A stretch of 40,206 bases of DNA from Didymodactylos carnosus (taxonomy: Eukaryota > Rotifera > Eurotatoria > Philodinida > Philodinidae): contig CAJNOQ010000839.1 in the NCBI GenBank assembly GCA_905250885.1, positions 1 to 40,206 on the forward strand. Direction: 5' to 3'. Each line of letters starts with the position of its first letter. The stretch's first letter is position 1. The position numbers were made by a program, and so were the translations under genes. Shown in pieces: positions 31,318 through 40,206 of this stretch. The notes below the pieces were generated by a model. It ran no database searches. It was not told where the DNA came from and saw only the letters and a program-made list of their open reading frames with translations.

Positions 31318-31534
31318 GCAGAGCTTTCGTTCCGAAAACCTTGGTTTTACAGGGCTTTTGTATCTGTTTTTACACGGCCTTCGTAACACTATTAATCAGG
31401 TCGTATCCTCTCTATGAGATAGACAGTCAATAAGATCACTAACAGAGCTTTCGTAACGATAATGCAAGGGACTAATCTCTAGTAGATGCTTTGACAGGGC
31501 TTTCGTAAGATTCTTTTACACGGCTTTCGTAACG
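31318..31534 (+). repeat. Six irregularly spaced copies of an ACAGGGCTTTCGTAA-like motif
   Basis: Copies start near 31318, 31349, 31372, 31442, 31493 and 31518, all in the same orientation. The common form is ACA(C/G)(A/G)GCTTTCGTAAC. The spacers are unrelated to each other. It could be a decayed minisatellite or a binding-site cluster; the sequence alone does not decide. Confidence 0.6.
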
Positions 31535-32151
31535 TACGGTAACTTACAGTAGGAAAAATAACAGAAAGTATTTCTGTAGCAGTTTTTAATGAATGAATGA
31601 AAACATTATTAAAATTATGTGATGAGCGTTTAGCCGACGGCTACAAAAGAACAACTTACACCAGATAGCAGTACAAAGTCCTATGAATCAGAGTAAATTC
31701 GTCTAATTCTACTAACGTCTTTCTTCCTACCGTATTTCCCGTCTCTCTTCGGTCGTCGCTCCTTGAAGTGAATCCTTCCTTCATTTATAGTTAGTTGTAC
31801 GCTAAATGCTGATCAACTGATTTTTTAAGTTATATCCATCCTGGTAGAAATTCATCTCAGTAACCATGAGCTGAATCTGACAAAAATTTCAGAGAACGGT
31901 AACTTTGTCAAAACATGATGACGAAGTTTTTTTTGATTTTTGATCTTTATCCATTCACGAGATGTAGCCATAACATGAGTCAAAATGGCGCTGTTCATAT
32001 TTCTCAAGATTTTTCATTCAAGCAAATGCTGAAGAGCTCGGATTGGTTTCAAAATGAAGATAACACACACAAGCCCCAGGTACTAACGCTAACATTTAAA
32101 AATCAGGCTTTGATAATCTCTAGCTGCATGTCTAATCTTTCTTTTGTAACC
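31535..32151. other. Intergenic, nothing recognised
   Basis: A frame at 31915-32166 has no family motif and runs into the inserted GPCR fragment. Otherwise no features. Confidence 0.45.
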
Positions 32152-32464
32152 AACACGGCAGACTAAATTTGTTTATTTATTAACATTGTCATCGAATCGT
32201 CTTCGATGTACACTTATTGAATATTTCTTAAAATCATTACCAACAATAAGCGATTGGCTAAATGCGTCTGTATCAGTAGAACGTGCTACAACAATCTTAT
32301 ATAAAACAAAATTTAATAAAAAATTAAGTACAACATGCTCAAGATATATCGCTCCTCTAATTGCATGTTTGGTATTGACAACACTTTTACATGACCCAAT
32401 TTATCGTCAAGTCACAATTGATACATATGACCAGCGCTCATGGTGTGTATTAAACAACACGGCA
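32152..32464 (+). other. Duplicated GPCR coding fragment with 9-bp flanking repeats
   Basis: Bases 32161-32455 are identical to 27010-27304 in the GPCR pseudogene (the match runs one base further, to 27305). The insert is bounded by perfect direct repeats AACACGGCA at 32152-32160 and 32456-32464. It carries the end of helix 2 through the second extracellular loop, without start, stop or splice signals, in plus orientation. No transposon ends are present within it. Confidence 0.93.
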
Positions 32465-33107
32465 ATCTTTTCACATATAAAATCGAAAATGAGCGTTGAA
32501 TGAGGTTGTGATATCCGTGTTTAAAGGGTTTCTTTCCTTTCGGAACACTATTGTCATCATATGGAGCAATTATTGGGATGATAGCCACCACCACAGAGAA
32601 TGTAACAACGAAAGAGAAAGTGACAGCTCTATTAAGATTTACCTGTGGAATATATGGAATATATGGAAGTACTAATATTTTCTCTGTGAAACTCATCTTC
32701 AACACCATCAAAACCACCCAAGCACATTTTCGGCTCCAAAAAACCATTCTCAAGGTCAAATCCGAATTTCTCCGTCAGACCTTGTTTGGGAACGACGGCA
32801 ATCTTTTCACATATACATCTCGAGGCGCTCTGTCGATTGGTCACAAAACCGATATTTCAAACTGAAAAGTAAAAATTTTATTTAAGTTTTAAAAAATGGA
32901 CAAAAAAGGCCAAAAAAATTAAAATTTTTTTCTAGAAAACTGTAAGTCTGTAAAACTCCAGACTCTTTTAATATATATTTGAAGAGTCCTCTACAATCTG
33001 AAAAAGTTTGAACCAAATCTAAATAAGAGAATTTACCCTTAAGAATGAAAACTTATTTAAGTTGACAATTTCCTAAATCATCAAAACTTTTTAAAATTTG
33101 TTTGTTT
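32465..33107. other. Intergenic with a local repeat and AT-rich tail
   Basis: The stretch after the insertion (ACGGCAATCTTTTCACATAT at 32459-32478) recurs at about 32792-32811, a direct repeat 330 bp apart. Frames on both strands at 32412-32865 have no family motif. 32870-33107 is AT-rich and probably the 3' flank of the minus-strand gene that ends at 33108. Confidence 0.45.
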
Positions 33108-33503
33108 CTAAGGTTGGGGCGGTGGACGTGGACCAGGTGGTCTCAATCCTAGCGCTTCAAAATCTATGTGGATACAACATACGCCGCGAGCTGTTGGAGA
33201 TTGTGTTGAGCCTGGTGTTGGAGGTCCATTAAATGGTCCAACGCAATCGTGAGTAGAGGGACATTTAGGCCCGTTGGGAGTTCGATCACATTCGGCATTT
33301 GGTATTATAGCTGTTTCATTAATACATGGAGTTGTACGACAAGAACATATTTCACAACCATTCGAGTCAAGCTTGTAACGAAAAGTACAATCGAGATTAC
33401 AGTTGGATAATGGACGACAATTAGGGTTGGGTCCAAATGGCGGTTGAGTGAAAACGTAACCAATAAAAATGAACAGTAACAGTAGCATACTTTTAAGTAT
33501 CAT
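33108..33503 (-). CDS. Secreted antistasin-like cysteine-rich protein
   Basis: A 131-residue single-exon frame starts at the ATG at 33503 and stops with TAG at 33108-33110. Residues 1-19 are a signal peptide (MILKSMLLLLFIFIGYVFTQ, likely cleaved before QPPF). An antistasin-type module follows: C(5)C(3)C..SNGCEICSC. A second cysteine block (AEC...KCPSTHDCV...GVCC) resembles the lustrin-type cysteine-rich domain. The tail is proline-rich (LRPPGPRPPPQP). Antistasin modules are serine-protease inhibitors in leeches and other invertebrates, so an extracellular inhibitor role is plausible but not shown; the reactive-site residue cannot be assigned with confidence. A TATA-like element lies about 65 bp upstream. 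Confidence 0.85.
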   Translation of the reverse strand: MILKSMLLLLFIFIGYVFTQPPFGPNPNCRPLSNCNLDCTFRYKLDSNGCEICSCRTTPCINETAIIPNAECDRTPNGPKCPSTHDCVGPFNGPPTPGSTQSPTARGVCCIHIDFEALGLRPPGPRPPPQP

Positions 33504-33567
33504 GGTATTATTAGATGTTCAACAGCTAACTAAATGGAATTTGTATACATATTTTCAAACTGATCGA

Positions 33568-33576
33568 CTTTTTATA
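33568..33576 (-). promoter_or_regulatory. TATA-like box of the antistasin-like gene
   Basis: On the minus strand the sequence reads TATAAAAAG, about 65 bases upstream of the start codon at 33503. This fits a TATA box with a short leader. AT-rich context makes chance matches common. Confidence 0.4.
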
Positions 33577-34234
33577 CGAATTATCAAAAAGAAACACACC
33601 CAGTCTTAGTAAACGAAAGATTATGGATATGACTTGACATTTACTTTAATAATACATTATGAAAAAATATGTACTTTTAAATAAGTCAAAAAATAGAAAG
33701 AGAGGATGCGACACTATGTAAAATCGACTTTGAATTGATTAGTGAAAATGCAAGAAGATTTAACATTAGAAATCATCTACTTATCAGATCTTCTGCTTTA
33801 TTTGTATACAAAAAGAACCTAGCTATTTCGATTTGAAATTAAAAGGAAAGTTAAATGTTTTAGAATCAACATTTATGCATCTTCTCGATCTCGCCATTAT
33901 AGAACGTGTTTAATCTGGAAAATCTGTGAGGATTTCATATATGGACTTTTCAAAAATCGCCGAGCATTTTCTATAAATAATTCTCGACTATACAGTGTAG
34001 CAATCGTGTTTTTATCTCCCATTGACCGATCACTGTGCGAGAAAAACACCAGTGTGAGAATCATTTTATTGTTTTTCTTTGCTGATTTGTTCGAGCACGT
34101 TCATCATAAGCTGCGCCGATGTCACGCCCCAATAGTGATCACTTTACACGAATTCACAATTAATTCACAATTTCTAAATTTCTTACAATAGCATTCCAGA
34201 ATTATATCACATAAACAAAACGAACACTTCCATG
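33577..34234. other. Intergenic, nothing recognised
   Basis: AT-rich, with a frame at 34006-34191 lacking motif support. No repeats were found until the AATTCTT words begin at about 34240. Confidence 0.45.
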
Positions 34235-34550
34235 ATCTAGTAATCTGAGAATTCTTAAAATTCTTGAAATTCTTGTAATTTGTAATGCAATAATTCGATG
34301 ATTCTTAGGAGTCTTTCGAGCTAGACACAATTAATTTGATAACCTCTTTAATTCTAGAGCGAACCACTAGCACCATCAAGAACCAGTTGAGAGGCTGACA
34401 TAAGCGGCGATGATGGTACTGGTGAGTGTGACAGTGATACGAGGATGAGCGAGTTTCTTTATGATACCAACTATAGTCCAATTGTGGAATCACAAATAGC
34501 TCTAAAGATTTTAAGAATTGTAGAAATTGTGAATTTTTGTAACACAATCA
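34235..34550. repeat. Short-word array, word AATTCTTG/CAAGAATT, two blocks
   Basis: Block 34247-34315 has GAATTCTTAAAATTCTTGAA, ATTCTTGTAATTTGTAAT and GATTCTTAGGAGTC. Block 34500-34545 has the complementary words GATTTTAAGAATTGTAGAAA and TTGTGAATTTTTGTAA. The roughly 190-bp interior is more GC-rich and unrelated. It has the same architecture as the arrays at 10479 and 12603. Confidence 0.55.
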
Positions 34551-34560
34551 CATCACCAAC

Positions 34561-35124
34561 AAGTAGGTGCTCATGAATTTTTCCAAGAGTAATCGACTGT
34601 TTAAAAGACGACCATTATACAGAACACGTCACTTTTGGCGAAAAGGTAGTTATTTGTAAAATGCTTGATTCCGTAACGACGATATTTTAGCTATTTAAGC
34701 GTTAATTTCGGACCTATAAAAGATTTTTTTTTTCAATTGATAGTCCATGGACTTTTCTACAACATTGCCACCAGACGTTTTCACATGATGAATAGATTAG
34801 CTGAGTTTTCGACAATTTTAAATTGTTCCGGAATGAGTGTTCCATTCTTGGTGATTCTGTAACGGCCGATATTTTTCTTATAAAAACTCGAACCATACAT
34901 TCAAACTTAACCAAAATTTTAGCGATTGTCGAGCACGTGATTAGGCAGATTTGGTAAAAATTTAAGCATCTCTTCGTTTAAACTGACAGAAATTAAAACT
35001 AGAAGCGGGAAAGACGCGATTCCGCTACGATCATTTTGGCCGTCAAACGAATATTCTAAAATTATTAACAAACCTGTTCTCAAAAAACGCGTTTAAACTA
35101 CTGCTACTACTATCGAAACCAAAA
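34561..35124. other. Intergenic, nothing recognised
   Basis: No supportable gene. A minus-strand frame at 34714-34914 has no motif. Confidence 0.45.
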
Positions 35125-35480
35125 TACACGACCAGTGGTCGTTCTCTGAATAACTGTTGAACGGAGATAGATCAAGACTCGTGGTTTTCGCCATTCGATA
35201 GCCAAGACTTAAAAACATGTTTTCGTAAGGAGAAAATATTTAGAAACTTTTTTCAAAAACTGGATTTCAAGGAGATCTCTAGAAAACCGTTTCCTAACTG
35301 GTAAATTCAGCATAGCAGTATATCGATTTTCTTTCATAAATAGATAGACAAAAGTGTCCTCTACAAAACAGAACTTAAGCGACAGCTCCATCTCTCAAGG
35401 TTGCGCAGGGGCGAGGTTTTCCTGGGAGCCCTAGGACTACTCTTCATTTCAGTCAATGAATCTCAGCAATGCATGGAAAT
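35125..35480 (+). repeat. Dispersed repeat family B, copy 2
   Basis: Same order as the copy at 22890 but more diverged: a GAATAAC-GTTGAA block, a TTTTCGCCATTCGATAGCCA block, AGGAGATCTCTAGAAAACCG, then ATAGATAGACAAAAGTGTCC and a GGGAGCCCTAGGACTACTC end. It is full length relative to copy 1 and lacks the LINE that follows copy 1. Nothing was recognised between it and 35785. Confidence 0.75.
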
Positions 35481-35785
35481 ATAAGTTTTGACTATGCTGA
35501 ATCTCTTGGCAATATTTATTCTTAAAAAAAGGTTTTAATATCTGACGTAAACCAAGTTTTTTCGAAAAATAGGACTTTCCGCCTGTGTCCATCTATTATT
35601 AAAAAATTCACAATTCACTCAAAAACATCAGAATAATAATAATCGCTTTTTAACTTTTTTGTCTCGACTTGAGACAAATTTCTCTCAGTCGGGAGCCTCT
35701 CTGCACTTACAAACGCTCACAAAAAAACAGAAAGTTGAAAACTAGATTCGAACTCCCGTTCTGGTTGTTCAGCATGACAAAATAC

Positions 35786-35919
35786 GGGACGATTAACCAG
35801 CGGTAAACCGAACGATGACCGCAGTTACCGTGCGATAATTTCGATTTTGTTACCGATATAGCGGCCGAGGTACTGAATGGTGACCGAGCAGTAACTGGGC
35901 GATACTTTTTCGATTTTGA
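35786..35919. repeat. Short-word array with ACCG/CGGT words and an imperfect direct repeat
   Basis: The words GGTAAACCG, GACCGCAGTTACCG, TTACCGAT, GGTACTG and GGTGACCGAGCAGTAACTG alternate. Segments 35814-35850 and 35878-35919 are imperfect direct copies, each ending in TTTCGATTTTG. No open frame uses it convincingly. Confidence 0.5.
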
Positions 35920-36587
35920 GGGCATGGAAAGCTATAGTTACGAGATAGGGTAAAAAACGCGTGATAACTATATAAAAACAGCTTCTCAGACGAAAAGATC
36001 AAGAAAAAATGCTTTTAAAGGGCCATAACATAGCGCTGGTTTTTGAAGCTTTTTATACGCTTTTCGATGGTCTGAAACGAAAAGCTAGCATGTTTGTTGG
36101 TCAATTCTTGAATATTTGAATACGTTCCTAATACTTATGCGAATAGCGCTGATGCAGAAACAAACATTTACTCCATTTTCAATTACCTTATGCGCAACAA
36201 TTTTTTAGGAGATACTGTTGAAAAAACTTTTGGAAACGTTGTTCCTTATGTATTTTCATTTCAAACAAGAAGAAATTTTTATATTTTCTAGTCCTTTTCT
36301 TCAAAAATCATTTACTTTAGAAACTTATGTTTAACATGTCATAGTGGAATTGGTTTTATGTAATTCAGAAGACGTCAGCAGTAGAAAGTGAATCGTGTAA
36401 TAAAAAAGTCAATAAACGATTTTCTTCTCTCACTTGTTTATCATTATTCTTTTTTTTGGTTTTATGAAAAAATAACGCATGTTCTTATCATTGCGGTGTC
36501 AGAAATGATTACGTAATTTTCTGGCAAAACAAGAGCGTTTCAACACGATCCCAGCATTAGATGTCTGTCACTGATAAGTCTAACACC
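35920..36587. other. Intergenic, 5' flank of the tRNA gene
   Basis: No gene or repeat recognised. tRNA promoter elements are internal to the tRNA gene, so nothing here is needed for its expression. Confidence 0.5.
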
Positions 36588-36659
36588 GCCCCTATAGCTC
36601 AGTGGTAGAGCGCCAGTCTTGTAAACTGGAGGTCCGTAGTTCGATCCTGCGTGGGGGCA
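36588..36659 (+). tRNA. tRNA-Thr (anticodon UGU)
   Basis: A 72-base cloverleaf without intron. The acceptor stem GCCCCTA pairs with TGGGGGC, the D arm is GCTC-AGTGGTA-GAGC, the anticodon arm CCAGT-CTTGTAA-ACTGG has TGT at the anticodon positions, the variable loop is AGGTC, and the T arm is CGTAG-TTCGATC-CTGCG, with discriminator A. The A box and the B box (TTCGATC with flanks) are well formed. CCA is not encoded, as expected for a eukaryote. It reads ACA codons in cytosolic translation. Confidence 0.97.
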
Positions 36660-36665
36660 ACTGAC

Positions 36666-36673
36666 TTTTTTTT
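36666..36673 (+). terminator. RNA polymerase III terminator
   Basis: A run of eight T begins seven bases after the tRNA 3' end, the standard Pol III stop. Confidence 0.85.
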
Positions 36674-37100
36674 GGTATTCTAAATTTAGTTGTCTATTTA
36701 GTGTAGTTTTTACGTTAATTTTACTCTTCTTTAGGTGACGATAAAAAAATATCAAATTTAGCTGTACTCAATATTTTTCGAAATTTTATTGCACCGTAAC
36801 ATTTTTATTTTCTCTACCTCATATTGTAAAATCGAAAGATTTTGTGAAAAATATTCTGGAAGAACAAACGTTTTTTAATGTATCTGAAGTAAAGTCCAAG
36901 ATGTGTGAATATTGGCTCACATGTCGTCGAACAATAGTGAGTTTCGATGGCTCACAGTGTTCGGTGAGAAAATTTGAGCTTAAAAGCATTTTCATTTTCT
37001 ACAGTAGAGTTGTATTTATATTGGAGTTACTGCAAAAACAGATCGGCAGTGATTGTGTTCTCATACAGAAAAATAAAATAAAATATATATAGAACGAAAA
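36674..37100. other. Intergenic with an unsupported open frame
   Basis: Frame 36844-37092 has 82 codons (begins KNILEEQTFFNVSEVKSKMC in content) without a recognised family or splice signals; it runs into the AT-rich start of the word array. I do not call it a gene. Confidence 0.4.
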
Positions 37101-37325
37101 AATCGGAATCTTACAAAATCTTACTGTAGGATTTTGTAAGTAATATATACGAGTCCTATTATAGAAATCTCATAGGATTTTTCCTACAGTTCTATATCAA
37201 GAATCCTACGGAAATCCTCCCATAGGATTTCGTAAGATTTCATAGGATCCTACGATAGGAATCCTATGAAATCATATCATCAGTACGTTCCTACAGGATT
37301 CTCCAGGATCCTGTTAGGATTGCTT
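37101..37325. repeat. Short-word array, word AATCCTA/TAGGATT
   Basis: At least twelve copies of AGGATT, AATCCT or close variants in 225 bases, in both orientations, with palindromic junctions such as TAGGATCCTA. It starts with AATCTTAC words like those of the 10.5-kb array and shifts to AATCCTA words, so the two are related. The rest is non-coding. Confidence 0.7.
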
Positions 37326-37904
37326 GACGTGAGTTACGGACGATCTTTTGCTTCTAAATGACAGTCTGCACAAAAAGGTATTTGTACAAAAGTCTATAGG
37401 ATGGTGGATTTTCAAAGACAATATTATACTGAAAGCATGTTTTTAAATGTGGAACCAAAACTAAAAACATGTCATCTTTAGAGAAAATGCGCGCGTTGTA
37501 ATTTCAATTTTTAAAACTCAACAGGCAAAAGTAAAATTCAATTATATATACATAACGACCGTTGTATGTTGTGCACGAAAATATGAAATATTGACTTTGA
37601 GCTAGAAAAAACTGAAATAAAAGACGAAAGTTTAAAATATTTTTCCTCTTTCATTATCGAATTTCAAAATCTTTCTATTCTTCTAGTGTTAAAACAATTT
37701 TTATTTATCTGTTTATATTTAAATTTTATCCGCATTGTTAATCAAAACACGTTGCGTTTTGTGTTTATTTATTATTATGAATTATTAATTCTTCTTAATA
37801 GTTCATTGTGTTTAATCAATCAGTAGATATCATCATCATCGTCATTCTTCTTTAAACATTTTTCATATATCCATACTACTTTTTAATAATCAAAGACTAT
37901 CAAA
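37326..37904. other. AT-rich 5' flank of the E2 enzyme gene
   Basis: No repeats or frames. The final 150 bases are T-rich with ATCATCATC runs and probably hold the promoter and leader of the gene at 37905. Confidence 0.45.
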
Positions 37905-39085
37905 ATGAGCTATAATCAACAACAACATTCCTCCAGTAATCAAAATCAACATGCAGTATTTAAAATACTACATAAAGAGTATACAGATTTGATGAACAAT
38001 CCACCAGGAGGCTTTATCGTCAAGCCCGATAATAATGATCTTCTGTCATGGAATATTGGAATTTTCGGACCGGTTTGCATCCATCTCACAAAATTTTACT
38101 ACTAGTCTAAGCTGTTTTCTAATATTCTAATTTCCATGGCAAAAAATTAAAAAAAAATTACAATTGTCATTTAAAGATGATAAACTTTCACTCTTATCAT
38201 CTATTTTGTGTTTTCAGCCAAACACATTATATGCAAAGGGTTATTTCAAGGTAAAAGTCGTATATTTTCTAATAAATTGTTGTTCAATACGAAAGCAATA
38301 TCATCAATTTAGGCAATAATGAAATTTTCTACAGAATACCCATATCAGCCACCTCTAATGAAATTTTTAACAAGCATGTGGCATCCTAATATTTATATTG
38401 ATGGGAATATTTGTATTTCAATTTTACATGCCCCTGGTATGTATACGCCAAATATAAATATTTTTTAGCTAACTCTTACTCTTTTCATGTAGGTGATGAT
38501 GAACGATCGGGAGAAAAAGCCTGTGAAAGATGGAGTGCTGCACAAAATGTTCGGTAAACATATCAGCTTTTATTACATCTATCACACAAATATAATATGC
38601 CTTTCATTTTAAGTACTATTCTCTTATCAATCATATCAATGTTAAGTGAACCCAACACTTTTTCGCCAGCAAATTTAGACGCGTCTGTTGAATATCGAAA
38701 ATGGAAAGAAGAAGGTAATCCAGCCTACGTCGATCATGTTAAGTAAGTATATATAAAAGAAGTATTAATTAACAATATACGAAATGGACGAAATATTTTC
38801 TTCTATTTTAGACAATTAGTTGAATTAAGTCAACAAACAGCCGAAGAAGAAAAAGTCAAGATTCCCACCACGATTGAAGAGTACACAAATCAATTGAATA
38901 ACATAAAACAGAGCTCAATGACATCATCCATCGATGATTTCATCGAAGAAATAAACGATGAAGATGATGATTCGCAAGTAAATTGTGAAATATATGAAGA
39001 GAAGACAAAAAGTCCAACGAGTAATTTAATAACCGTTTTTAAATCAACAAATTCCGAAACTACTAAACTGAATAATCATAAATAA
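37905..39085 (+). CDS. Ubiquitin-conjugating enzyme E2, Cdc34/UBE2R type
   Basis: Six exons: 37905-38072, 38218-38250, 38313-38436, 38493-38553, 38614-38742 and 38812-39085. All introns are GT-AG and phases are consistent, giving 262 residues. The UBC fold is complete: [29 protein letters not shown] with the HPN motif at about 91-93, catalytic Cys at about 101 (NICISIL), then the acidic-loop insert ([14 protein letters not shown]) that marks Cdc34/UBE2R and UBE2G enzymes, and [17 protein letters not shown] as in UBE2R. The C-terminal tail is acidic ([11 protein letters not shown]), like the tail by which Cdc34 contacts SCF cullin-RING ligases. Role by family: K48-linked ubiquitin chain building on SCF substrates in cytosol and nucleus. 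All catalytic features are intact. Confidence 0.95.
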
Positions 39086-39654
39086 ATTCATACTGATTGT
39101 TAGCTGCCAATTCTCAAAAAATTCGATTCCATTTTGTATCACTTTTCTTTTCATGTTGTTCTTTTCATCTTACAGAAGAAGAAATACAGCTAGCGAATAC
39201 ATAGTCATACACACTGTTTGAGAATAAATGAGAATAATTGGACATCTTGTCTAAAATATAATCTGTTTGTTCAATTTCATAAGGAAATGATAGATGTGTT
39301 GATTACTCATACCGTGTTGAGGTAACGACTGTATGATAATCTAAGGTTCGTATTGTAAATGATGTGTACGCTTATTACATTCATTATTTATTATTGAAAA
39401 GTGTATTATTACTCGTTATATGAGAGAACTATCACTCAGCAATAAGAGTAAAATTGTCAGTCTATATGAAGAGTTTGTAGAGTTATATAATCCTAAAAGA
39501 ATTATTTTTTAGTATTAAAACATTATAAAAATTTGTCAAAAATATACAAAGACATTATATCAAAGGATGTAATCAAAAGCTAAATAGTTAAATTATTAGA
39601 ATATCGTTAGAATTTAATTAGTATGATATAGATGTAGTTTATTGTACACAATCA
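39086..39654. other. Intergenic, 3' flank of the E2 gene
   Basis: AATAAA at about 39224-39229 is a candidate polyadenylation signal (another overlaps the stop codon at about 39082). Otherwise AT-rich and featureless. Confidence 0.5.
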
Positions 39655-40018
39655 ATGGAAATAATTGAAATACAATCCAGTAGTGAAGATCAAATGGTTA
39701 CTAATAATTACGAAATATTTGAAATTTTTTATTACCTATCAAAAGCACTGGTAGGTTCGTTTCGTCCTTATGTATGTCAAAAACTTTGACCATTTGGATA
39801 GAATACTAGTTTTGTTACACCTATGTTCTACACTTTACATAGAAGCAAAACTGTACAAGATATGTTAATCGTAAGTAAGATTTGCTTTCTTGTTTTGCAG
39901 CGATATTGAAAGAATCATCTTCAATTTGTAAAAAAGAGCTGCAAGAAAAAGAAAAAGATATTTTGATTCAATCTGTTTTGAATTCTAGTAAGCCTGAGTC
40001 TCGTAAAGTAAAGATCTA
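39655..40018 (+). other. Possible two-exon gene fragment, low support
   Basis: ATG at 39655 opens 32 codons (MEIIEIQSSSEDQMVTNNYE...) ending at a possible donor GTAGGT (39751). A strong acceptor TTCTTGTTTTGCAG ends at 39900 and is followed by a frame encoding ILKESSSICKKELQEKEKDI to a stop at 40018. The phases do not match (the acceptor frame needs a two-base start), so the pair would need another exon or is broken. No family was recognised. Confidence 0.25.
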
Positions 40019-40093
40019 GTACGCCTCAAGCCTATTGGGCTTTGTGGCTTATCGCGTAATATAAAGCTACTCTCCGTTTCAAAATGGTTGGCA

Positions 40094-40206
40094 CTCGGTT
40101 GCTTTTAGAATAACTTTTGATAGGAATGAGGTAGAGACCTGCGATTTTCGCTGTTCAATAGCCAAGACTTGAGCAGAACTTTTCACAAGCGGAAGCAACT
40201 TTTGAA
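40094..40206 (+). repeat. Dispersed repeat family B, copy 3 (cut by window end)
   Basis: CACTCGGTTGC, then GAATAACTTTTGATAGGAAT, GTAGAGACCTGCGATTTTCG and CAATAGCCAAGACTT follow the order of the copies at 22890 and 35125. The rest lies outside the window. Confidence 0.8.

Noticed and set aside
32412..32865. Overlapping frames on both strands
   Set aside because: No recognised family, unusual overlap on opposite strands and proximity to repeats; treated as chance.
36540..36755. Minus-strand 71-codon frame across the tRNA
   Set aside because: Its central residues are the antisense reading of the tRNA-Thr cloverleaf; there is no independent coding evidence.
37101..37325. Possible CRISPR-like repeat array
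   Set aside because: Repeats are 6-10 bases, in both orientations with irregular spacing, and the window is eukaryotic.

Overview
The window looks like nuclear DNA of a small invertebrate, most likely a bdelloid rotifer. This is an inference from AT-rich sequence, intron-containing genes with mostly short GT-AG introns (about 60-150 bp), a FLYWCH/transposase-like gene, an EGF-bearing seven-helix receptor, and many low-copy, decayed and nested transposons. No bacterial operon structure, CRISPR array or viral gene was seen.

Genes that appear intact: a two-exon FLYWCH/MULE-like protein (511-2075), a small proline-rich protein (7545-7766, minus), a two-exon four-helix membrane protein resembling TMEM272 (11246-11809), a two-exon F-BAR protein of the PACSIN/syndapin type without an SH3 domain (16153-17143), a secreted antistasin-like cysteine-rich protein (33108-33503, minus), tRNA-Thr(UGU) (36588-36659) and a six-exon Cdc34/UBE2R-type ubiquitin-conjugating enzyme (37905-39085). 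A single-pass membrane protein gene (5429-7384) carries a retrotransposon in its intron.

Broken genes: a DDE transposase (23930-25656, minus) split by a foldback element, an EGF-domain GPCR with one stop and one frameshift (about 25750-27684), two mariner fragments (27830-28109 and 28291-28455), and a TPR relic containing an inverted duplication (28472-29880).

Most of the remaining DNA is inverted repeats. At least three copies of a foldback element with TAA target duplications occur (1-134, 2202-2797, 24291-24893). A 405-bp hAT-like palindrome with a perfect 8-bp target duplication sits inside another foldback (8990-10225). There is a 1.28-kb palindrome (18119-19401) and a 1-kb one (20080-21078). 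A separate dispersed repeat recurs at 22890, 31050, 35125 and 40094. Nine loci are built from reiterated short words, with different words at different loci.

The most striking single event is a 295-bp piece of the GPCR coding sequence, identical to its source, inserted 5 kb away at 32161-32455 between perfect 9-bp direct repeats. The genes do not form a pathway. The window reads as scattered housekeeping and accessory genes in a background of nested transposon insertion and possible break repair.
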